From: Verrucomicrobiota bacterium
GTDB taxonomy: Bacteria > Verrucomicrobiota > Verrucomicrobiia > Opitutales > UBA2995
Assembly (NCBI GenBank): GCA_027297085.1
Contig: JAPUIL010000529.1
Location: 1 to 14,289, forward strand
Direction: 5' to 3'
DNA length: 14,289 bases
How positions within the stretch are numbered: the first letter of the stretch is position 1; the number at the start of each line of letters is the position of its first letter. Positions 1 to 6,282 of this stretch are shown here, piece by piece. The translations under genes and the position numbers were made by a program. A model generated the notes under the pieces. The model was not told the origin of the DNA, did no database searches, and worked only from the letters and a program-made list of their open reading frames with translations.

Positions 1-501
1 GACAACCTCGCGAAGATCGAAGGCATTGGTCCGGTAAAGGCATTGCAATTGGTAGCAGTCATGGAGTTGGCACGCCGGATTATTCGGGGCAAGCTAGGCG
101 AATCTCCGATTCTGGATAGTCCGGAATCTGTGTTCGACTTCGCCTTACCAATGACACACGGCCTGGAGATAGAGAAATTCTGGACGCTCTGCCTCGACCG
201 AAAAAACAGGTTGATCCGTGAGATTGAGGTAACAGTCGGAACGGCCAGCAGCAGCCTGGTTCATCCAAGAGAAGTTTTCAAAGAGGCCGTCCGCATGGGA
301 GCTTCTGCAATTATCGTATTTCACAACCATCCGAGCGGAGATCCAGCTCCCAGTTCAGCAGATATTCAGGTTACCAGAAGGCTGCGAGACGCAGCTGAGA
401 TTATGGACATTGACCTGATCGATCACGTAATCATCGGCCATAAGGACCAGGACCCCAGGGAACTTGGGTTCTACAGTTTCAAAGAATCGGGCCTGTTATA
501 G
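1..501 (+). CDS. radC: RadC/JAB-domain protein, 5' end missing
   Basis: The reading frame is open from base 1, so the gene begins upstream of the window; the visible part is 166 residues. It starts in a helix-hairpin-helix stretch (IEGIGPVKALQLVAVMELARR region, about residues 6-26), which is the normal N-terminal part of RadC. The C-terminal JAB/MPN metalloprotease-like fold follows, with the zinc-site signature HNHPSGDPAPS and a downstream Asp (SADIQ), then HVIIG and the usual closing SFKESGLL. RadC proteins were named for a supposed DNA repair role, but their biochemical function is still unsettled. A start near base 43 (TTG) would cut through the HhH motif, so I treat the gene as partial rather than starting there. 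The C-terminus looks intact. It ends 2 bp from the truncated ClC fragment on the opposite strand. Confidence 0.93.
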   Translation, partial: DNLAKIEGIGPVKALQLVAVMELARRIIRGKLGESPILDSPESVFDFALPMTHGLEIEKFWTLCLDRKNRLIREIEVTVGTASSSLVHPREVFKEAVRMGASAIIVFHNHPSGDPAPSSADIQVTRRLRDAAEIMDIDLIDHVIIGHKDQDPRELGFYSFKESGLL

Positions 502-503
502 AT

Positions 504-838
504 TTACCAGCCGAACTTATTAAAGAACGCCTTCTTTACTTGGCGAATACCACTTCCACGAGCATTCGGCGAGAGGCGAGCCATCCCTATACCTACAATC
601 AAACCACCTGCTGCGGGAATCAGCGGAAGCATTAGCCAAAGGAGCATCGAATCCGTCTTGGAAGCCGGAAACCTGAACACTAGATCCCCCACTCCACGAA
701 TGGCCAAATGAAAGCCGGCAGCAACCAACCCCAGGGCGATCCCACAATAACACTCAGGATTATAAACCGTTGCGAGTCCTTGAAGCGGGACTTTAGCAGC
801 AGAATAAATCGTTCAAATAAACGATGGACCGGGTATCC
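504..838 (-). pseudogene. ClC-type chloride channel N-terminal remnant, frameshifted and truncated
   Basis: Two overlapping minus-strand frames join into one recognisable ClC N-terminus. The upstream frame reads HRLFERF, KSRFKDSQRF and IILSVIVG. A shift at about 738-742 (a one-base deletion in the GGGATCG stretch fits) then continues IALGLVAAGFHLAIRGVGDLVF, LPLIPAAGGLIVGIG and PNARGSGIRQVKKAF. The last block matches the ClC selectivity-filter region GSGIPxVK, here with Arg in place of Pro. The frame stops just after NKFGW, where a real ClC protein would run on for 300 or more residues, including the GREGP motif. About 110 residues remain of a family usually longer than 400. Its 3' end lies directly against the radC stop, so the deletion probably fused this fragment to that locus. 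The family call is from memory of motifs; the frame break is seen directly. Confidence 0.8.
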
Positions 839-1008
839 GAATAGTCGCGATCGGGCATGGAATACTGAAAAACAAGAGACGCCGCCGTCAGTCTTACAAG
901 ATAATTGTGACCACGAGCTAATCCGCATTTTAGGTACCGCCAAATTCTGCTAAAAAATGACTTGGCAAAGGCAAGGTCACTAACCACTTTACCCCTCTTT
1001 ACCTGATT

Positions 1009-1094
1009 GGTGGGATACCCAAGTGGCCAACGGGGGCAGACTGTAAATCTGCTGGGGCAACCCTTCGGTGGTTCGAATCCGCCTCCCACCACCA
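1009..1094 (+). tRNA. tRNA-Tyr (anticodon GTA)
   Basis: A complete class II tRNA. The acceptor arms GGTGGGA (1009-1015) and TCCCACC (1084-1090) pair over 7 bp, followed by discriminator A and an encoded CCA (1092-1094). The anticodon stem GCAGA/TCTGC encloses the loop CTGTAAA, placing GTA at 1043-1045. A long variable arm (about 1053-1067) and a T-arm GGTGG-TTCGAAT-CCGCC complete the fold. The long variable arm with GTA anticodon identifies bacterial tRNA-Tyr. It closely resembles E. coli tyrT as I remember it. The last 19 bases are copied exactly 188 bp downstream. Confidence 0.96.
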
Positions 1095-1100
1095 TCCTTC
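1076..1100 (+). repeat. 25-bp direct repeat, copy 1 (tRNA-Tyr 3' end)
   Basis: Covers the end of the T-loop, the 3' strand of the T-stem, the 3' acceptor strand, discriminator, CCA and the next 6 bases. It is identical to 1264-1288; the flanking base differs on both sides (G/C on the left, G/C on the right). Tyrosine integrases commonly use this part of a tRNA as an attB site, so this is a candidate att core. Confidence 0.85.
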
Positions 1101-1444
1101 GCCCCGCGAGCTTCGGACGGCAAGCCATTGAAAGACTGCTTCATAAACCAGCAATTTTTAGGTGGATGAGAACCATGGTTTGACGCAGGGAGGAGCCAAG
1201 GCGACGAGCAAGATGGGGCGACCGTCAGGTCGAGTTCGAAGAACTTTTGCCAACAGCAAAACCAATCCGCCTCCCACCACCATCCTTCCCTCTTCGGCTC
1301 TCCGGGCTCTACACCAAAAAGTGGGGGCTATTTTATGTACGGTTAGTTTTATTGACCATCCACGAAAAGCGGAGGCATTTTGATGTACTTTCTAGGCTGA
1401 GAAGAAAAAAAAAGGAAGAATAATTAAAGAATCGAACACTATTC
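1095..1444. other. gene-poor region downstream of tRNA-Tyr
   Basis: About 350 bp lacks a convincing gene. It holds the second copy of the tRNA 3' end at 1264-1288. A plus-strand frame at 1162-1383 (73 codons) runs straight through that copy, which shows up as NPPPTT in the translation, so I regard it as fortuitous. An A-rich run at about 1404-1415 gives a T-run on the minus strand downstream of the glycosyltransferase gene, but I found no good hairpin beside it. No integrase or recombinase remnant is recognisable between the two repeats. Confidence 0.6.
1264..1288 (+). repeat. 25-bp direct repeat, copy 2 (ectopic tRNA-Tyr 3' end)
   Basis: Exact copy of 1076-1100 in the same orientation, offset by 188 bp. 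The sequence upstream (about 1230-1263) does not form the rest of a tRNA, so this is only the 3' fragment. It could be the distal att site of an element that has since been lost, or the product of a short tandem duplication. Confidence 0.85.
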
Positions 1445-3094
1445 TCACTCAAGATCTCGAATCGATCGACCCTCTGAGTGCTTGGTATTGCTAATGAGCA
1501 GGAGGTCCCGCCGGCTCAATCGTGTTTCGTCGATTATCCAGGAATGGGCTAGTTTATCAAGCATGGCATCCGTCAAATCTGTTTCCAGCACCACAGCATA
1601 AACCGTCGCGTTCTGAGTCATGTGATCCAGTAGCGCACCTGGATCGCGCGTCTCATAGGTGTAAGCGCCATCTGAATAATACGCAAACGCGTTGGCGAGA
1701 TTGTCCAATCTCCAGGCCATAACTCGATGGCCTGCTGCTCGCGAATCGGCGCTTACTTCCTTGATTCGAACCGCAAATTTCCGTGCGGATTTTACCGGCT
1801 CCATGATCGGATAAATCAAAGAGGCCGTAAATAAATAGGCGACGCACATTCCCAAGCCTGTTACTAGAACAAGATTCAGAGCTCTTCCCTTAAATGCATG
1901 GATCAATGAAAGGACACCCATGAGAAAAAATACAGCGGCCAAAATACATACCATCCAAAATGGAATTTCATCATAACTCCGACCGGCCACCGGCAATGCA
2001 ACCCCTACAAGCGTTATAACTCCGGCGATAACTCCAAGTCCCAGAGTTACCCATCGTCGATGAGGCACAGCCTTTTGCAATGTGGGTTCATCCAATCGGC
2101 AGACAGACCCGACAAGACTTGCCATCAGTAACGCCCACGCCGGGAAAGCAGGTAACATATACAGGTCCCTCTTTTCCGTGGATATGGAAAAAAACAGAAA
2201 AACAAAGATGCACGTCACCAGGGCCAAGCTGTCCGTTTTGATAGCACGACGCTTCCAGGCCCAATAAAGAGCACCTGGAATAAGTCCCGACCAAGGTAAC
2301 ATCGAAGTCGTCAATCGATCAAAAAAATACCAGAAAGGCTGAGCATGATGCATACCGTGGATACCACGTTCTACAAAGTGTTCACGCAGGGCTCCAAGAA
2401 CGGAGTAGCCGGCAGGTCCCCACAAAGAAACAGCGGCAACCCAGGAACCGACCACGGCAACAAAGACCAGAGGGCCAAGAATGGGGGCAAACTGACTCCA
2501 GCTGGAAAATTTCCGATCTACGGCCAGGGTGATCAACGTAATCCCCAATGGCAGTAACAGTCCCACCGGACCCTTCGCCAGAACTGCCAGACCAACAGCC
2601 AGCCAAAACAACATTCCCGCTCGCCGGCCGTTAAGATTTCCTGAACGAAATCCTTCGAAGGCCGAGAGAGCCACCCATATCAGACAACATAAAAGCGAGT
2701 CGATTTGTGACCACCGTGCCTTGTCCCAGAACATGAAAGCGGTAGCCAAGATAAACCCGGCCAGAGCTGCTGTCTTGGGACCATACCAGCGCCTGCCAAT
2801 CCGCATAGTCAGCCACAAGGTGCCCAACGCGGCCAACACCGATGGAAGCCTGGCAGTAAATTCAGTAACGGCTCCAATCGGTAGAGAAAAAATAGCAATC
2901 AACCAAAAAAACAGCGGAGGTTTGTGGCTATTTACGACGCCGTTCACATGAGAGACCAACCATTGACCGTCGATCAGCATTTCCCTTGCGCCTTCACCAA
3001 AAAATGGCTCATCCGGCGCCCAAAGGTCATGGGCTCCCAGAAACCAAAGGAAGAGCACTGCGGCTCCTGACAGAACTATTGTTTCGCGCTTCAT
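1445..3094 (-). CDS. ArnT/PMT-type membrane glycosyltransferase (GT39/GT83-like)
   Basis: A 549-residue polytopic protein. The N-terminal hydrophobic helix (residues 5-22) is followed by WAPDEPFFGEGAREM (Asp28-Glu29), the acidic motif in the first periplasmic loop of PMT/ArnT-type enzymes, and then by HKPPLFFWL (Lys58-Pro60), also typical of the family. Roughly ten further hydrophobic segments follow, and a soluble C-terminal portion begins at about residue 435. Such enzymes move a sugar from a polyprenyl-phosphate donor to lipid A, protein or another acceptor on the outer face of the inner membrane; the substrate here is unknown. I chose the ATG at 3094 because it begins immediately before the first membrane helix; the longer open frame to 3280 would add a hydrophilic tail lying inside asnB. 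No clear ribosome site precedes 3094. The start overlaps the asnB end by 68 bp, so translation is probably coupled. Confidence 0.85.
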   Translation of the reverse strand: MKRETIVLSGAAVLFLWFLGAHDLWAPDEPFFGEGAREMLIDGQWLVSHVNGVVNSHKPPLFFWLIAIFSLPIGAVTEFTARLPSVLAALGTLWLTMRIGRRWYGPKTAALAGFILATAFMFWDKARWSQIDSLLCCLIWVALSAFEGFRSGNLNGRRAGMLFWLAVGLAVLAKGPVGLLLPLGITLITLAVDRKFSSWSQFAPILGPLVFVAVVGSWVAAVSLWGPAGYSVLGALREHFVERGIHGMHHAQPFWYFFDRLTTSMLPWSGLIPGALYWAWKRRAIKTDSLALVTCIFVFLFFSISTEKRDLYMLPAFPAWALLMASLVGSVCRLDEPTLQKAVPHRRWVTLGLGVIAGVITLVGVALPVAGRSYDEIPFWMVCILAAVFFLMGVLSLIHAFKGRALNLVLVTGLGMCVAYLFTASLIYPIMEPVKSARKFAVRIKEVSADSRAAGHRVMAWRLDNLANAFAYYSDGAYTYETRDPGALLDHMTQNATVYAVVLETDLTDAMLDKLAHSWIIDETRLSRRDLLLISNTKHSEGRSIRDLE

Positions 3095-5033
3095 TAATAA
3101 TGGGTTGGGTTGTGGCAACCGGCACTTCGGCACCATCGCCATAGATCGCGTCGCACCACATATCGAAAGCGAGCAAAGCAAATAACGGCTTTCGATGATC
3201 AGCTTTTCGCTCCATATGCTCATCGAGAATTTCGGTGATTCCCGCGGGATTAAAAAGTCCGCGTGCTTCGACACGTTCATGAGAAAATCGCTTCCTCAAC
3301 TCATCGCCAAGTCCGTGAAGCAACCAGCGGGAAAAGGGTATGTTGAAACCTCTTTTACGTTGCTGGAGAACCTCCTTCGGCAATCGCTTCCGAACCGCTT
3401 TGCGCAAAATGGATTTTGTGGTAATCCCCTTCAATTTTAAAGAGGAAGGAATACCTGCTACAAATTCCGCCAGATCGTGATCAAGAAACGGAGCACGCGA
3501 CTCAAGAGATGCCAGCATGGTGCATCGATCGACTTTGGTTAGTAAATCGTCTTGAAGATACAGCGTGAAATCCATGTAGAGCAGTTCAGCAAGTGAATCT
3601 GGTAATTGCAGCCCACTCAAACGATCCCGGGCGGAACCAAAAGGATCATCCTCTTCTAAAAGATGCCATAATTTTTGAGAAAAAACCTTCGAATGGCAGT
3701 CAGGACTTATGCTGCCGAACCAGGTGTGGTGCCTTTCGACCAAATCCATTTCCGCTCCTGCGGCGAACCTCTCCAGCAAATAATCCAGCCCCACGTTCCC
3801 CATCGAAACAGGAGTTACTACTCGCCCCGCGGCCAAAAGGAATTTTCGAACACTCTTGGGCAAGCGCTGATAAGCACCAGAGATTTTATTACCGAGGTAG
3901 GTCGGGTAGCCGGCAAACAATTCATCGGCACCTTCTCCCGAAAGCACTACTTTCACCTTCTGCCTGGTAAAGTGCGAAAGCAACAAAGTGGGGATGGTAG
4001 AAGCGTCTCCCAAAGGCTCATCAAATCCTTTCCCTACAAGTTGTAATCCCTCGGCGAGATCCGCCTCTCCCAAAACCAGTTCATTAAATTCGGCTCCAAA
4101 ATGTTCGGCGGTTCTTTGTGCAATACGAGACTCGTCGAATGTGGGATCCCTATGACCAATGGTAAATGCCTGTACCCCGGGACCGGCCTGATTTGTAAGA
4201 TGGGCGAGTATGCAGGAAGAATCGATTCCTCCCGATAAGAATACACCAAGAGGAACGTCGCTTCGACGCCTAAGTTCTACCGCACGTGCTATCCGCGTAT
4301 CCAACTCTTCAACTAACGCCCTCTCGCGTTTCAGCTTCGTTGAAGGCTGCAGGTAGTGATCTGCTAAGTCCCAATATTGGCTCACTTCGACTCGACCATC
4401 TTTGACTTGAAGCATGTTTCCTGCGGGCAACTTTCTTATGCCGGCAATTGGTGACAAAGGAGCCGGGAAAAACCCGTGCAATAGATAGCGACGCAATGCT
4501 ACAGGATCCACCGCACGAGGAACACGCGGATGAGCCAGCATCGCACGTAGTTCGGAAGCGAATACAAGCTCTTTGGAGTCATGCCAATAGTACAATGGCT
4601 TTTCTCCACTTCTATCACGACCCAACATTAGCCGTTGTTGCCGTTCATCCCAAATTGCAAAGGCGAACATTCCGTTCAAATGTTGCACGAATTCAGGCCC
4701 AAGCTCTTCCCATAAATGCGGCAACGTCTCGGTATCCACATCCGTCCGAAACGCATGTCCTTTTTGAACCAGCCACGACTTTAATTCTTCGCTGTTATAA
4801 ATCTCCGCATTGGCTATAGACCATACCGTTTCGTCTTCATTGCAGAACGGCGGCGATACCGCATCGACATCCATAATGGCGAGGCGACGGAATCCGAAGA
4901 AGCATGGCTTATTGCTCATAACTCCTTCGGAATCAGGACCACGGTGGTTAATCGTGGCAGCCATTTGCTGAACAATTTCCTGTGTATTAGGATCTTCTCC
5001 AGCCAAACGTAGGATTCCTACTATTCCGCACAT
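3027..5033 (-). CDS. asnB: asparagine synthase (glutamine-hydrolysing) type amidotransferase
   Basis: This 668-residue two-domain enzyme has an N-terminal class II glutaminase starting MCGIVGI, with Cys2 as nucleophile once Met is removed. It carries HRGPDSEG (30-37), RRLAIMD (49-55), NAEIYN (75-80) and GRDRSGEKPLYY (138-149). The C-terminal synthetase has the ATP pyrophosphatase loop LSGGIDSS (266-273), LSGEGADELFAGY (364-376), then DDLLTKVDRCTM and SLESRAPFLDH. Together these transfer glutamine ammonia to a carboxylate through an adenylated intermediate, making asparagine or an amidated glycan precursor. Next to a membrane glycosyltransferase, a cell-surface role is plausible, but that is inference. 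The oxyanion-hole motif is usually NGE and here reads NAE. The last roughly 35 residues after DMWCDAIYG look like a low-conservation tail that runs into the glycosyltransferase start. The start is preceded by an AT-rich leader with no evident Shine-Dalgarno. Confidence 0.92.
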   Translation of the reverse strand: MCGIVGILRLAGEDPNTQEIVQQMAATINHRGPDSEGVMSNKPCFFGFRRLAIMDVDAVSPPFCNEDETVWSIANAEIYNSEELKSWLVQKGHAFRTDVDTETLPHLWEELGPEFVQHLNGMFAFAIWDERQQRLMLGRDRSGEKPLYYWHDSKELVFASELRAMLAHPRVPRAVDPVALRRYLLHGFFPAPLSPIAGIRKLPAGNMLQVKDGRVEVSQYWDLADHYLQPSTKLKRERALVEELDTRIARAVELRRRSDVPLGVFLSGGIDSSCILAHLTNQAGPGVQAFTIGHRDPTFDESRIAQRTAEHFGAEFNELVLGEADLAEGLQLVGKGFDEPLGDASTIPTLLLSHFTRQKVKVVLSGEGADELFAGYPTYLGNKISGAYQRLPKSVRKFLLAAGRVVTPVSMGNVGLDYLLERFAAGAEMDLVERHHTWFGSISPDCHSKVFSQKLWHLLEEDDPFGSARDRLSGLQLPDSLAELLYMDFTLYLQDDLLTKVDRCTMLASLESRAPFLDHDLAEFVAGIPSSLKLKGITTKSILRKAVRKRLPKEVLQQRKRGFNIPFSRWLLHGLGDELRKRFSHERVEARGLFNPAGITEILDEHMERKADHRKPLFALLAFDMWCDAIYGDGAEVPVATTQPIINEARNNSSVRSRSALPLVSGSP

Positions 5034-5057
5034 AAAAAGTAATTATCAGGAGAATTA

Positions 5058-5156
5058 ATGAAGTCGTTTTTCACAAATCGAATTTTGGTGGCCACAAGAA
5101 CATCAAGTGAATGCAAAAGTTTGCGTATAGCTTTCAAGATAATTGTAACAAACTAA
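5058..5156 (+). CDS. possible 32-residue small protein
   Basis: An AGGAG (5048-5052) lies 5 bp before an ATG opening a 32-codon frame ending in TAA at 5154-5156. The product begins MKSFFTNRILVATRT and is basic, with no recognisable domain. It would be divergent from asnB, starting 24 bp beyond the asnB ATG. The good ribosome site is its only support. Alternatively the AGGAG is chance in the asnB leader. I rate it unlikely to be real. Confidence 0.15.
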   Translation: MKSFFTNRILVATRTSSECKSLRIAFKIIVTN

Positions 5157-5285
5157 GCTATTTGATCCGCCTAAGCAATCCTCCCAGGAATACCTGGAAT
5201 AGACAGCAGAAAAGGAGGGATAGCCTTCATTTCTTAATAGATGCTTAAGATGAATAAATTCACCCAGTGTCACGCTATGATCCAC
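5103..5285 (-). CDS. unrecognised 60-residue frame, possible S4-domain remnant
   Basis: GTG-initiated minus-strand frame between thuA and asnB. Its first 20 or so residues (VTLGEFIHLKHLLRNEGYPS) loosely resemble the start of YbcJ/YaaA-type S4 RNA-binding proteins, which read xLGxFxxLxxLLKxxG. The expected SGGxAK and VNGExExR segments are absent in this and the neighbouring frames. It could be a decayed gene or chance similarity. No Shine-Dalgarno is evident. Confidence 0.15.
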   Translation of the reverse strand: MDHSVTLGEFIHLKHLLRNEGYPSFSAVYSRYSWEDCLGGSNSLVCYNYLESYTQTFAFT

Positions 5286-5376
5286 GACTTAAAAGGGAAC
5301 ACATGAAAGAAACCCATTAAAATGAAATCTCAACGCTCAGTACCGAGTTCGTTTGAACGACATCACCCAAGCCCCT

Positions 5377-5397
5377 CCCCGTGGCAAGACTACGGGG
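5377..5397. repeat. inverted repeat 1 of hairpin cluster
   Basis: Arms CCCCGT (5377-5382) and ACGGGG (5392-5397) with a 9-base spacer. A G-T pair can extend the stem by one. No T-run follows on either strand, so it is not a typical terminator. Confidence 0.5.
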
Positions 5398-5413
5398 TAT
5401 CCATGGGCTTCCT

Positions 5414-5434
5414 GTCCTACCCTTCGGCCAGGAC
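5414..5434. repeat. inverted repeat 2 of hairpin cluster
   Basis: Arms GTCCT (5414-5418) and AGGAC (5430-5434), 11-base spacer. It is weak alone and notable only beside the other two. Confidence 0.35.
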
Positions 5435-5467
5435 CGCATTTCGATTGATCGATTGTGAATATAGGTA

Positions 5468-5489
5468 CCCTGCGGCAGAGACCGCGGGG
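5468..5489. repeat. inverted repeat 3 of hairpin cluster
   Basis: Arms CCCTGCGG (5468-5475) and CCGCGGGG (5482-5489) pair over 8 positions with one G-T, around a 6-base loop. It lies 40 bp past the thuA stop. The flank on the downstream minus-strand side is not T-rich, so termination would have to be atypical; an mRNA-stabilising hairpin or part of a repeated palindromic element are alternatives. Confidence 0.5.
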
Positions 5490-5529
5490 AAAGTCTACCC
5501 GATTCTAATTTTTGAATGACTCAAAAGAG

Positions 5530-6171
5530 TTAACGACTCGCCCATTGGATGCCCTTGATGGACATTTCCCAAACCGCTGGATGGTCGATCATCTCTTTCC
5601 ATGTATGACCTAAGGCAGAATAAAAGACCCGGCCTTTTCCCCATTCTTTCGTCCAGATAACTGGCATGGTTACAGGTTTGTCCTCGTAGAAATAGATGGT
5701 CTCAGCCAGCACATTTACACCGGGATCCATCAGCATGTAATACTGCTCGGAGTTGTAAATGAAGCTGGGGTTCAGTCCCGATACTGTTTCATGGTCAGGT
5801 TGAGTGACACGGACTTCATAATCATCGATGAAGGGATGCCCCACATAATGTCCGCCTACCATCCATTCATAGTCGAGATTTCCCCGAAATGCGTCACCCA
5901 TACCTCCGTGTATACCTGCCAAGCCAGTTCCGGCCTTTACCACTTCCTGAAGATTGTTTGACTGCTCTTCAGAGAGTGTGCCTATCGTCCAGAAAGGCAC
6001 TATCACGTCGAATTCAAACAATGAAGGCTGGTCATCCAATACTTCAAGTGCGTTGGAAAGAGTTACAGCAAACCCTGCTTCCAAAAGCGACTTTTGAAAC
6101 GCCTTGCCGAACACTTCCGGTTCGTGACCCTCCCATCCGCCATAAAATACAAGTGCTTTTTTCTTTCCCAT
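5530..6171 (-). CDS. ThuA-like domain protein
   Basis: A 213-residue protein consisting almost entirely of one ThuA-like fold (glutamine amidotransferase-like). Recognisable blocks are ALVFYGGWEGHEP (6-18), AGTGLAGIHGGMGDAFRGN (80-98), WMVGGHYVGHPF (103-114), HETVSGL (127-133) and the C-terminal PVIWTKEWGKGRVFYSALGHT (170-190) followed by the HPAVW stretch. ThuA was first described in rhizobial trehalose/sucrose utilisation, but the exact reaction of stand-alone members is not firmly established. No signal peptide is visible, so it is probably cytoplasmic. It is divergent from larA across 111 bp, which could mean shared regulation in sugar or hydroxy-acid metabolism (inference). The start follows from the family N-terminus (GKKKALVFYGGWEGH). 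Length is normal for compact single-domain members. Confidence 0.9.
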   Translation of the reverse strand: MGKKKALVFYGGWEGHEPEVFGKAFQKSLLEAGFAVTLSNALEVLDDQPSLFEFDVIVPFWTIGTLSEEQSNNLQEVVKAGTGLAGIHGGMGDAFRGNLDYEWMVGGHYVGHPFIDDYEVRVTQPDHETVSGLNPSFIYNSEQYYMLMDPGVNVLAETIYFYEDKPVTMPVIWTKEWGKGRVFYSALGHTWKEMIDHPAVWEMSIKGIQWASR

Positions 6172-6282
6172 CGAAGTTTTTGGTTGGTTAAAAGTGAGAG
6201 ATGAGCTTTAGCTGATTCATGAGGAAGAAAGCTAACAGAAAATTGCATCTCGACTTAAGCCAGATTTAAATTCTCACAAATT
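6172..6282. promoter_or_regulatory. divergent thuA/larA promoter region
   Basis: This 111-bp gap must carry the promoters of both genes. For larA, TTGCAT (6243-6248) and TTAAAT (6266-6271) are spaced 17 bp, a 3/6 and 4/6 match to sigma-70 boxes. That would put the transcript start only a few bases before the ATG at 6283, leaving a very short leader; no Shine-Dalgarno is visible. I could not pick a thuA promoter with confidence. Confidence 0.35.

Larger units (their letters stand above)
5034..5529. other. 496-bp intergenic region upstream of asnB
   Basis: It separates thuA from asnB, both read on the minus strand, so the asnB promoter must lie here unless thuA transcription reads through. The half near asnB (5034-5300) is AT-rich. 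The half near thuA (5370-5490) is GC-richer and holds three inverted repeats, listed separately. A 65-codon plus-strand frame (5322-5519) lacks a ribosome site and spans the hairpins, so I do not call it a gene. Confidence 0.6.

Noticed and set aside
793..1128. 111-codon minus-strand frame
   Set aside because: It is antisense across the whole tRNA-Tyr gene and overlaps the ClC remnant in another frame.
1162..1383. 73-codon plus-strand frame after tRNA-Tyr
   Set aside because: It runs through the copied tRNA 3' end, has no ribosome site and no family resemblance.
2529..2951. 140-codon plus-strand frame
   Set aside because: Antisense shadow of the glycosyltransferase gene, which has clear family motifs on the other strand.
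3095..3280. Upstream extension of the glycosyltransferase frame
   Set aside because: The extra 62 codons lie inside asnB, are hydrophilic, and precede what is clearly the first membrane helix.
3593..4046. Two plus-strand frames of more than 120 codons
   Set aside because: Antisense shadows inside the synthetase domain of asnB.
5322..5519. 65-codon plus-strand frame in the thuA-asnB gap
   Set aside because: No ribosome site; the frame is kept open by the GC-rich hairpin block and matches no family I know.
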